This document shows positions 34,201 to 47,400 of a stretch of 64,000 nt of DNA, piece by piece; positions within the stretch are counted from its first letter, which is position 1, and each line of letters opens with the position of its first letter. This DNA is from Hybos culiciformis (lineage: Eukaryota > Arthropoda > Insecta > Diptera > Hybotidae), in contig OZ023274.1 of NCBI GenBank assembly GCA_964007475.1, positions 30,683,250-30,747,249 of the forward strand, given 5' to 3'. The translations under genes and the position numbers were made by a program. A model generated the notes under the pieces. That model did no database searches. It saw only the letters and a program-made list of their open reading frames with translations, and had not been told where the DNA came from.

Positions 34201-37200
34201 TGATAACACTTTAATTGCGAAAACCAGATTATTAAAATTATTAAAAAAAATTTTATTCTGTTTGAATTTTCCCAAAGTTTTCTTCATTGTTGAAGTATAA
34301 TTTATTAATTTATTATTTCATTTTTTTTTTTTTTGCACTTACAATTTATGTTATATTATACACTCATTTTTTTTTTGTACCATAATAAATTGTACAATCA
34401 TTAAATCATTTTCAATAAAAAAAAGAAATAAATTAAAAATAAAAAAAAAAAATTTTTTTTATTATGTACAAACATAATTTTTTTCCAATAATAAAAAATA
34501 TAATGATTTTGAAAAATCATTATTCTTTGAATATATTTTTTTTTTATTAAAACCCTATATGTATTAAATGTTTTTTTTTTTTTTTTTTTTTTTTTTAAAC
34601 CTACATAACACTAAAATAAATAAATAAATAAAATTTTTGTACATAAAAGTCAAAATCTTATATGGATTTTTAGTACATACATATAAACAACATTGACATT
34701 TTATAAAAGTCTATTTAATTCTCTTAAATTTGCTCAATATAACAATAGACAATTTTTTATGTAAATAGTACATGGTATTTATACAAAAATATAAATAGAC
34801 ATATAAATATGTATAGTTATAGAAATAATAACATAAATAAACATAGAATGGAATAAACTTAATATCTTAGGGCTCAACATTAAATGATCTTTTTTGCTTT
34901 TTTTTTTATTTTTATTTTTATTCTATTCTGTAGAAAATGTGTATAGATTTACATATATATATGAAAATGAAAATCATTTTATACAAACCAGACAAGCAAT
35001 AATAAATATTAAGGATATGAATTTTTCAAAATAAAAAACTATACATACATATATGTATATTTTTGTATAGAAGACAATATACCAAAAACACATAACTAGA
35101 TACGTGCATATATGTATAATTGTATAATGTAAAAATGAGTCCTTTTTGGGATTATGTTGTCAGTAATCTGTTTAGAGGGCAAGTTTAAATCATTATATTG
35201 TTGATGTTCTGAGAAATTTTCTGTAAATCTGACCTATTCGTTTTTTTTAATTTTTATTTTATTTTTTTAAATTTTGTTAAAAAAATAAAGCCTAAAATTA
35301 ATCGAAAAAGTCTTCTGAATTTATAATTTTTTATTTTTTTTTAATTTCGAGACGAATGAGATTACCATGGTAATGTGAATTCTTTTTGTTCGCGTTACTA
35401 TTAATTGTTAATGTATGGATTTTTATTATCACATTTTTGTATTATCAGAAATGATTTACGACGGTCTATGACTTTAGGCTTAGAATTTAGAGAATTAAGA
35501 TAATTGTCTGCAAATGAAATACAAGCATTTTAATCACATTATGATAGAAAATGCTTTCAGAGATAAATTATTCAGATTTTTATTAAAAGTACAATAAAAT
35601 AAGCTGTTTGATAAGTCTCCAGTGTATTTTTCTTATATATAAAGTGTTTTTTTTTCACTCAAATGTCAAAGATATCTTATAAGCAGTGATGAGATTCAAA
35701 CATATCTAGAAAAAACCAATATTATTTCAAAAAAAAAAAAAAAATACTTATAATTTTTAAATTCAACAATAAAAATCCTTATTTACACTTAAGATTTTCT
35801 GTCTCCTTTAACCTTATATTAGGCTCAAAAACTATAAAAAAAAAAACAAAATATATACGATTAAAATGGTGTAGGACAAGAAAAAAATATTATCGGTCTA
35901 AAATAATGTGGTAGACAAAAAAAAAGAAATTTTTCTTTTTCATCTTCTTATTTTCCTGTCGACAAGCTTATAATTTAAGTAAATATTTTCCTATAATTTT
36001 TTTTATATTTTTTCTTGGAAAGAAATATTAAGTGAAAAAAAACTGCTTAACTAAAAAGAAATAACGATAAACAATATTACAAAAAAAAAAAAGGGGAGAA
36101 ACAAAAATTATTATGAAAAATTTATAACATATAAAAAAAAAAGATAACATATAAATATAAATATTGTATATGTACGCATAATACATAATTTTGAATTCAT
36201 AAAACAATGAAGATAGAAAAAAAAAAAAAACGATCTTATTATGGTGTCGTCAAAAATAAATTTTTTTTATACATATATTTTTCTTAAACTCATAATACAT
36301 AATAGTATAATGTATGTATAATCGGAAAACTTAACAAAAAAAAAATAATAATAAAATAAAATACTTAAGTACAAGAATTTTATGTTATGACTATTTTAGG
36401 AAAATATTAAGTGTCAAAATATTTCAATATACCATTAAATAAACATATTATATATTTATCAAGATAAAATTCTAGTCTCAGTTGTGACTCATCATATAAA
36501 AAAATTTGTTATCGTTTCAAAAAAAGAATTGGGAAAATTTTTGAGTACTCCGATTTTTTTACTTTTTTGTAAGTTATATTTTAATATCTGCCGAAATATG
36601 AATTTCCTTTACATTATCATAAATTAGGTTGTCTGGTTTTTTTCTTTATAAAATATTGTTTGAGAACATAAGAAAATTGATGTCAAAATGGAAAACTAGG
36701 AACTCTAGAATGTTGAAATTTCTGAGACACACTAAAATTTAGATTATTCAAAATTCAACTAAGCCATCAAATATAAAATTTGGGATAATAATTAGCAATT
36801 AAGGTCTCTAAAAGCTTCAACAACAAAAATGCATTAATTTTGTTTCTTTAAATAAAGAATCTTTATGATTTCAAATCTGAAACTTGTTTTTTTTGCCTTA
36901 TTTTAATATTCGTTTTATACATATATTTTTTTTTCTACTAAGAAGAACACTAAATAAATTTTTATTTTTTTTAAACAGGCATTGCGATAGAAAAATATAT
37001 AAATGTATGCCGTTGTCCTTTCAAAAAAAAATGAAGAAAATAAAAACAAAAAAAAAAAGTTTATATAAATTTCTAAACTATAAGAAAAAAAAAAATAGTA
37101 TAAAGAAAATTTTCTATTCATCAAAGAAAATAGACTTCTTTAAATAGATTTTTTTTCTTTCAGAGATTTTCTTATAGAAAAAAAAAAAAAAATTGTGAAA

Positions 37201-37389
37201 AATCGAGCAAAAAAAAAAAAAAATGTATATATTTCTTTTGCATTATAACTCCTTGTGTAGTCCTTTATAAAGTGATTCAGTCATATTTTTATATGATTTT
37301 ATAATGACATGAATATTTACTCTTTTAAGTGTTGTTAATAAGAATTTTTTTTTAAAAAGGATTTCAAATAACAAAAAAAAGTATTCTAA

Positions 37390-37823
37390 AAATCTTTATG
37401 CGTTGTTTATAGCTAATTGACCTATCTGAAAAAATGGTACCGTAAAAACCGATTTTCTATGTTATTATTCTATTTATATTTAAGCAAATTTACTGAAAAT
37501 GAAGTTATTAATTTTATCTATTTTTCATGAAAAGAATTTTTTAAAAATATTTTCAAATAATTAAGAAAATTGAATTTATTTTTTTTTGATATCTGAAAAA
37601 TTTCATTACTTCACAAAATTATTTTTTTGTTTCATTACGTTTCCTACCTATCATAATATTTTTTTACGATACCTTTCCTGTCAAAAAATTTTTTTTATTT
37701 TTTTTTTATATTTTTTACATTAGATTTTTTACTTTCAGATAAAATTAGCTGTGAATAGGTTTCCGGAACATTCCTCCAAAAATTACTTTACTGTGGTAGC
37801 TATAAACAACGCATTAAGATTTA
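37390..37823. mobile_element. Inverted-repeat MITE, about 434 bp
   Basis: The left end AAATCTTTATGCGTTGTTTA then TAGCTA is matched, reversed, by AAATCTTAATGCGTTGTTTA then TAGCTA at the right. The arms are about 26 bp with one mismatch. The interior is A/T homopolymer DNA. No target duplication beyond short A/T words. Confidence 0.65.
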
Positions 37824-38465
37824 GTTTTATTTTTGTCTAGAACAAAAATTTACGATTTGCATAAAATAGATAAATTTCTTCGCTATATGAAAAATTCAGA
37901 ATATTTCTCATAGTCGTAAGTGTTGAAATGCATATAATAAGTTTTCTTCTTGTCTTCGGTTTCCCGCCAAATTTATTTTCTTACAAAATTAATGTTAATT
38001 TTAATCTTCTTTGGCCAGCAAAATTTTCCATTCTTCGATCACAGTCTTTTATTAATAATAATAATTTTTTCTAGCAGTTTCTTTTTTTTTTAAACATAAA
38101 GGATTATAAAATATTTATTCAAATGGAATAACCGCAGAAAATTTTAATATTATACCATAGAGATATAATAATAAAAAAGGAAAAAAAAAAGGAAAAAAAA
38201 TTATGATAAAAGAATAATGTTTATTATGTACACAAGTTTAAAATATTTTTATGTTAAAAAATCAGTTATGAAAAGAATTCTCATGTTAAAAGGATATAAA
38301 TTATCATCTTGTAAAATTCAAGTGTGATAAAAATTTGTGAAAACCATTTTTTCATTTTCCATTTTTTTTTTTTTTAAATATTATTTACAATTTATAATTT
38401 TTTTTTGTTGGTTAAAAAAAATATTAAAAAAAAAATATTTAAAAAAAATTAAATAAATATTAAAA

Positions 38466-41400
38466 ATGCAAATAAATTCATGTCTAGAAATACCATCTTC
38501 TTGTGAAATGATGGCAAATGGTGGTATAATATCAGCATCACAATCATTATCAACACCTGATTTATATATGTCACCATTGGCAGGTAATTAATTAGTTTTT
38601 AAACTTATTATAATGTTTGCTAATAAATAATTTTTAATTATTTTAAAATTGTTGAAAAAAAAAAAAAACGAAGAAGCTGAATGATATGTACGAGACAAGG
38701 ATTAGTCTCAATGTTAGTATAATAGGGGGGGAAATGAGATTTTTTTGATTGAAATTGATTGATTACAAAACTTAATATAATCAAAATAAAAAAGTTTGTT
38801 TAACAATATAATAATTGTGTCTAGTGCAGGTCTATGTAAATAAAATATTTATTAAAAATTAATTAAATTTCTTTCAATATTTGTTTAGGGATAGTGGGGA
38901 TAAAGTTTGAATAATATGGGAAAAAAAATAATTAACCAAGATTTTTCTGATAAATTTTATTTCAATTAATGTTAAAAATTAATTTCTTTGAAATGACTTC
39001 ATTTCGCCGCAACCTGCTGAATATTTTTAATCATCAATATAGGAAGGGAAAAGTTAAATTTTTAAAATTTTGGAAATTTCAAACTTGTCTGATACAAAAT
39101 TCAAAGGCAAAAATAGATAAAAAAAAAATTAATAAAATTTTTTTTTAGGCCATAAAAACTGTGGTTACTGCGGCCTAGTATATACTCTAGGTCATGGGTG
39201 CACAAGTTTTTTAAGTGACGAGCCAAATTAAAGTAAAACTATTTTACTGCGGGCCACAAGGCAAAAATATTTTTTATTGTTTTTTGTATATACATATTAA
39301 ATTTTACTTTTTTTTAATAATTTTGGAAATATTTGGAACTTATTGTGTTGTCATTAAATTTTTGTTTTAATATTTCGCAGGATTGCAAGTATGTATATTA
39401 ATTCCAATTGTAGATGAGGACTAGCTTCTTCTGGATTTATTGAAAAAGGATTCGAAAATACTTTAAAATCGAATTTATATTTTTTAAAATCCTCGAACCA
39501 TTTCTCAAAAATTTCTATTAATTTTCCAATCTTAATAGCATAAAGTCGACTATATATTTTATTTTTAATAAAATTTGGCAATTTGGGAAATGAAAAGATT
39601 GACCCTTTTTCTTTTCAAAGTAATAAAAAATATGGTATGAGCTGCGGGCCGCAAAATGCATCATGGAGGGCCGCACTTTGTGCACCCATGCTCTAGGTAT
39701 TCATAAATACCTACAATTATTTTGTTTGTCAAATGGTGAACCTCACTAGATATTATTCCATTATAATTCTTTGATGGAAGAGAAGAGGAGTATAAGTCAA
39801 TTTTTATCATCCAAAATGAATTCAAATCATTGTTGAATTCCGATAGAATTATATTCTTTTTAGAGAACACATAATACGACTTTTTACAGAACACGTAATA
39901 CGACTTTTTCACCTCGGTAATTATTTGATTTCATTTTGGATAAAATTTGACTTATACTCCTCTTCCCGCCCATCAAAGAATTAGATTTGCCAAATAATTT
40001 TTTGTCTTGCTGAAACAGCCACTATTTAACCCCTTACATTTTTAAGTAGAATTTTTGACACTTTGAAGTTACAGATCTTGTTGCGACTATCATTTCGCAG
40101 TAAAAATGGAATTTACTTTAGACAACTTATGAAAATTTTTAATTTATACGTAACACTTTGATTTAAAAATGGAAATATCAATTATATATTAACAAACTAT
40201 CAAGTCAAGTCCTATGCCAACCATATAAATGTATATATAGAAGTGCGTAATGTCAAATATTAACTCTATACAAAATTAAATTTTAAAATTATTAAATTAT
40301 TCAAAAAACCAAAAAACTTTAATTGTTTTTTTTTTTTTGTTCTTTTATATATTCATTATATATATATATCTATATTTTTTTTTAAATAAATAAATGTATA
40401 TGTACTGAAGTAACATTATCCTCCGTTTCTTTTTGCCAACATCCTTTTTAGTTTTAAATTATTACTCTTTTTTTTTTTGAATGGAAAATAAAGTTTCCTA
40501 ATTAGGTTGTTTTCCATTATTTTGAAGTTTTTTTTTTTTATTATATAAATTTTTTGTAATATTATTTTGTTATGTATATTTTATTTTTATTATTATTATT
40601 TTCAACATTATTCGCATATGTAATTCAAAATAAAAAATAAATATTATAATCAACTTTTATATTTTTATTTTATTATTATTTTTTTTTTTTTTTGTAGTGA
40701 AAATAAACTCTTAATTTTGTGATTGTACCTGCGCTGAGTAACAACAATGAAACTATTTTTCAAAAAATAAAAAATTAAACAAAAGAAAAGAAAAGTTTAG
40801 CGAAAAAAAAAAAAAAAAATAAGAATAATGAAATTGTAAAGAAAATTCTAAAGGAAAAAGTTTTAACAACAAGACAAAATCTTCTTGTGAAATCATGCAA
40901 TCATTTTATTTTTTCAAGGAAAATAAAAACATAAAAAAAAAAGAACTTTTATGCTTGACTTTTAATTCTTTTCTCATGAAAATTCTCTGCAAGTAAAGTG
41001 AAACTTTTTTTGAAATTTTTTTTTGTTTTGGTGCTTTTGGTGGAATCAGCACCTTTATTTAAAATGCAATTTTTTTTTGGAATAAATTCAATTTCTAATT
41101 TCAAGTTTTTTTTAAGGTTTTTCTTTCTTTTAAAATCTTATCAAATTGTACTTATTTTTTTTTTTGCTTTTTGGTAAGAATATAGAGTTTGTTAACATTA
41201 GGTTGGTGTACATAAAATGATCCGTTTTTAATTCCTTTGTAAGTTTGTCTTACAAAAGAAAATCAAAAATTTAAAATCGGATTTTCCTCCCGATTGGGAG
41301 TACATATATAAACGAACATATTTTTCTCATTATTAAGGCCTATTTCAGGCGTAGATACTGTACAAATGATATTGCACTATAGGGAATAATGCATAGATGC

Positions 41401-44400
41401 ATAGTTCCATATAATATAAAAAGTAGTATGACATGACATTTATTTATCAAATCAGCACCCCGGTCAAAATGATATAATATCCCGGATTCGAAATTCAGTT
41501 ATCCCGGGTACTAAATACAGTGTGCTGTGTGCTCAGTGTGTGTGTGTAAAAATAAATATGTTTTTTTTTTCATATCTTGGATATATAATATCCTCGTCTG
41601 AAAACGTCCCAGAAAGTGCAAATTTTCAATTCTGTCATTCGAAAGAATGGTATAATTTCATTAAGAAAAAAAAAAAAAAAATCTCATCAGTCTTTCAATA
41701 AAATAAATAAATAAAAACAACAAAATCAATCCCATCAACTTGTTAACATTAAAAAAATGTGCTCATTTGTCAACAAACAAAAGTTTAATTCTAGATAAAC
41801 AAAAAGAAATTTGACAGAAAATAATATTTTAAGCAAATATCATGTTTTATCCTTTATATTTTGTTATTATTTTTTTTTTTCCCAGTATCCTTTTTTTTTT
41901 TAAATGACGAAATTTTCCAGGAAAAAAAAAAGATTTTTTTTTGTTTTAAAAGAAAATAAAATAAAAATGTAAATAAACTTATTTACGAATTTTATATTTT
42001 TTTATATATATCTACATATAAATTCTAATAGTTTTTCACTACATTTTGGTTTTTCGTATTTTTTTTTTTTCTTTTTCAGCAGCACCACGTACTACAAGTC
42101 AAAAAAAATATTTAGTTTGTTGTTTGATCTGTGGAAGTTTTTCATGTCTTTTGGGTGCAATGTTTTTAGGAGTTTATTTTCTTATTCGATCCTATACAAT
42201 GAACGGATATTTTGAAACTGTGCCAACTTATGTACCTGCAACTATGGTAAGTATTAATATTTTCATTTTATTAAATTTTTATTTTTCTATTGTTTTTTTT
42301 TTTTAAATACATCAATTTTCATTAAGGGTGGGAAAAACAATGTAGATATATACGATATTATACATTTTGGCGGAATTATTTTTTTCTACGGATATTATGC
42401 TTTATCGATATATTTTCTGCATTGCATTGAAATTACGATGTTGATGCTGGTGTGAAATTTTATTTGCAAAAACCTTATTATTTGAACAATCAAAATATTA
42501 TTTCGGCAAAATATTTTTCGTATGAATGTACAATAGAGAAAATTGTATAAAGTTTCAAGTACTCTATAGTTTGGTATATATTAGCATAGATTAAGAATAC
42601 AGAAAGATTTATAGCTTCATACAACATTTTTTCAGCCTTTTTTGGTATTTTTATGTGAAGATATTACTAAAACTAATTAAAATTCTTTTCATATATTGAT
42701 AATTATCACGTACTTTATTTTGTTTTACTAACACATTCACATAAAAATACCAAAAATAATGTTGTATGAAGCTAACAATCTATGTGTATTCTTAATCTAT
42801 GATATTAGTAAAAAAAAATTTCAATTCAAATTTTTTGTTTTTTTTTTTTTGTTAGCCTTAAAAAAATTTTATATTGATTTCTTTAAAAAATGTTAAGGTG
42901 TCTTAATTTTAATAAAAATATATACAAAATATATATATAGAAATTGGTTGATTTTCACTATGAATCCAGAACTATATTCTGAATATTAAAAATTCTGAAT
43001 ATTTGAAAAAATTATGTATATTAATTTATATTTTATATTCAAAATCTAAATAAAATAATTTGTTAACATTAATTCTTTACTTCTATATAGAATTGAATAA
43101 ATTTCATATTTCATTGGGATTTTTTACTAATTTATTTTATTTATTTGAAAAAAGTCTATAAAACTCTCAAAAGCCGTCCGCTACGTGTTTAATGCCATTG
43201 TTGTACATATACAAAACTTCTAATCTTCAAAATGTTTTTATTTCACGAATATCCTTAAATTAAAATGTCTAAAATTTTCCTTTTTTGTGAGTATTAAATT
43301 TTCATGTAATATCATCATCATGTACAAATATATATAATGTATGTATGTAGGTATTTTATAAACAAAAATTTATATAAAAAAAAAGAAAAGGAAAATAATG
43401 CAAGTGGAAATTTCCATGTTTTGTTTATTTATAAAAAAAAAAAAATTATAACATATTCAAGGACTCAAAAAATTGGCCAAAAATATAGAAAATTGTCACG
43501 CAAAACAAAAATTTTTTTTTTTTAATTCATATTTTATTTGAAATTGTATTCACATAAAAAAACATAAAATTTTTTACGATTACATAAGAGGCTGTACAAT
43601 GTATATACCTAATGTTCCGCAAGGGTGGAAAATAATGAAAAAAATGTACATTATATATTTTTACTCTATCATTTTTATTACTTTTATATATATATACTAC
43701 ATTTTATGCTGATGAATATAAGCTCTAAATATCTAACTAGGTAATTAATTAATAGCGTTTTTCCGAAAAGTGTTAAAGAGAAATTTTTAACGATTACCAA
43801 TTGAAAATAGTTTGGAACATATTTATTGTGAAAATTGAAATAAAAAACTAGAATAAAACACATTTTCTTTAATTCGAAAAAAAAAAATATGTTTGAGGAG
43901 TTTTGTTTTTAACTCTATACCTGAAAATCATTTAATGAAACAAAAAAAAAAAGGAAATAAATTTCATTATTCCAAATTAATATCAAATATTTATTTTAAT
44001 TTTTTTATTTTTTGATAGGTTCTTTGATCCTTTCAGTATTGACACATATTCAAATATCTTTCATTTTTTTATTTGTTATAGACAAAATATTTTTTTGGAA
44101 AATTTGGCATATTTTCAGAAAAATAGAGATAGAGAAAATTTATTAAAAAAAAACTATGTCAATATATTGGAAATATCGACTTTGATTTTAAGGGCAGTTT
44201 TTTTTTTTTTTTTTTTGTTTTAAAATTTGAATAAATAGTACACACAATGATTGCATTTAGTATGTCCATGTACCAAATTATATGATATCATCATACTATT
44301 GAATAACTAAAAGATATATTAGAATTTTTCAACAATATTTACATAAAAAAATATAAATAAATTATTTATACTTCATTTGTTAGAGTGATTTGAGTCTTAT

Positions 44401-47400
44401 TTTGCAGGCTAAAAGCTTTGAAAAAATTACTTATTACATCATCATCAGCCTGAACTATTAAGACGAAAAATATATATATATATTTTTTATTGAGCTGATA
44501 GATGAATCAGGTGTAAAGCTAGAAGATTAAAGAATCTATATTTATAAATCCAAAATAACAAAGAAAGAATTTTTCATATAGGTACATACTTTAAAAAATT
44601 AATTTGAAACAAGGGAAAATGGACATTAACCTTATAAAATATTTAACAATTTCAAAAAGAAAAAGGAAAAGCTAAGAATTTGAATTTAGGTATTTCATTT
44701 TTTTTTTTATTTATTTCTTAAATCTAAATATAATTTTAGAAAAAAAAAAACAGAAACGAAGAGTTAAATATGTATAGCTCTAGAGATATATAGATACATA
44801 TGTGAATTAAGACACTGAAAGATTATGTATCAAAATCATGTAAATATGATGGAAAAGTTGTTTTGTTCTTATGAAAACATTGTAAATTATATTATGATAT
44901 ATGTAAGTGATTAATGATTCATCATGCACGCTTTATACGTGATTACCCTTCAAAAGGATGAAAAATGTTAAAAATTTATTCTTTTTTTTTTTGTATTTTA
45001 TCTGTTTTTTTTTTTTAAGGATTTTGAAATTTAATGGAACCTATTGGTATTGTTTGCAAAACTGTTGATTCTGAATCAGTCGTACGTAAAATGTGTAGAA
45101 GATTGTCAAAAAAATAGTTTTTAAAATTATTTTAATTTACTGTAATAAATTATTACAGTTTTATGGTGCCGATAGTTCCATAAGAAAAACACTATTTATG
45201 TTTTTGTTTATTTCAACGTTTCAATTGTTTTTTAAAACTTGTTCAGGACTGTATACAATTTCATATGTAGAAAATTGATTCAAAAACTTAAAATTTTAAA
45301 TATACAACTTATCAAAGTTTTACATTAGAATTCAAATGACATAATTATGTACAAAACGATAATTGGGTAAAATTTGCTCATTTTGTATAGAGCCAATAAA
45401 CTATCGGAATTTGATATTAATTACATATTTTAAAAACTAACGACTTTATTAAATCTATACACTGATTAGCGTAAATTTTTCAATATAATCATATTCCGTT
45501 CGTTTGGTAATTTACCAGAATATCCATGAAAAATGAAAATAAAAATAACAACAGAAAAAGGAAAAAATGTATATAATACCATTTATAATATATATGTATG
45601 TACAACATTACATATACACATATATTTCAGTCTTATTTCCTCAATCCTCATTTATTTTGTTTTGTTTTTATTATTATATTTTTACACTTTGTTTTTTTTT
45701 TTTTTTTTTTAACATTTTTATAATGTACATTTTGTGTTTAAATTTTCAAATACTTCTTATACTTCTTTGTTCGATAAGAAAAATATACAAGATCGAATAA
45801 ACTTCAGGCTTATATTATACGCTATGTCCTTTTATTAAACTACCAACTATAATATTGATTTGATCAAGTCAATAACAAAAAGTGTTATTTAAATATGAAA
45901 TAAATTATCTAAAAATCATAATTATATTGCTAGGAATATAAAGGTTTTCTAATTTAAACAGATCTTAACTTGACAATCTAGAAATATTTCTTATAATCGG
46001 CTGTAAATCGAATAGAACTAGGGAGCTTAAGATATTCCGCCTTCGCGCCAATCAAATCTAATTATAAAATATTATTTAATAAAATTTTTTTTTTAATTTT
46101 ACATAATATTTTTTTTAACCAGATAAAAGACTATTTCACATTTTGGAAGTAAAATTTATATTTATACAAAAAAAAAAAAATAAAAAAAATTAAATAAGAA
46201 AAGTAAAATGATGACGTTATTTGTCATGAGTTCAGGTTTTCTGTTTTAAAAATTAATATTTAAAGCTTAAAATAGGATATTTTGCAAATGAGATCAGTTT
46301 TAACTTATAAACGTGAAGTTTTTCATTATTTTATTCTCGTTCAAAGAAAACAAAAAAAAATGTTTCTGTTCATCATTTTACAAAACAGAGAAAATGAAGA
46401 TTAATTGTGACGTTTAAATGGTACTTAAGGTTTATTTATAAATATATTTATATATGTATATAGAGGTATGTATACACATAAATCAAATTATTAACAAAAT
46501 AATTTAACTTTTGATTAATAATATATTTTAAGTATCTTGAATAAAATAGAAATAAAAGCATAGAATTTATTCTAGCGAATAATAATTTTGTTTCATTATT
46601 AAATATAATTTTAGGTCAAATTGTAATATGTCTCAAGAGTTCTATTTTATTCATCTGAAATCTAAGAAATTAATCATAATGAAAAGTTAATTTTTTATTT
46701 TTTATATCATTAGTGGAAAAAATTTAAGTTACAATTACAATAAAATAATATAAATTGAACTTAAAATTTTAAAAATTTTAAGAAGTAAAATTTTCTTATA
46801 GTTTTCAAATATGCGGGTTCAATGCATGCTTTTAACGAAGCATTTGATAACCAGAATGATTTATGATAATATTTCGAAATTTAGATGTGTTTTTAAGTCA
46901 TCATCATGTTTACTTTATGTTTTTTGTCAAAGATATATTTTTAATATAACTAATGAACTATATAAAACCTTCAAAACTTAATGTTCCCTTTAATTAAACT
47001 TTTTTTGATATTAAATTAAAAGTTATAGAATTATATTCTTGTAATTTTTTTTCTTCTTGTTTTTATTTATTTTTATTAACTTTTGTAAGAGCTTTTGCAT
47101 AAAATTTGCCAAAGTTATATCTTTTTAAAAAAAAAAAAGTTCTTAATATTTAAATGTAAATAATCTTGTTACTTTATTTTTTATTTATATATTGTTATAT
47201 ATAGATTTTTTTTTGTGTTGTAAAAACAGATTGATTTTGTTATAATGTCACCTGAAAATTATATGTATATTAAAAAAAAGTTTAACTTTAAGATATTCTC
47301 ATTTTCATTTTTTCTCATTTAATTAAGATAACAAAAAGTTTTATATTAACGACGTCCCTTTTTTATGACATAATATAAAATTAAAAGATTTTTTTCTTTT

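Larger units (their letters stand above)
27880..37389. other. AT-rich stretch without recognised genes, apart from the 5S-like sequence and the gap
   Basis: Long homopolymers (a T run of nearly 30 at about 34568), AAT and TA repeats. No coding frame with natural composition. Frames such as 33619-33870 have no recognisable domain. Confidence 0.5.
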
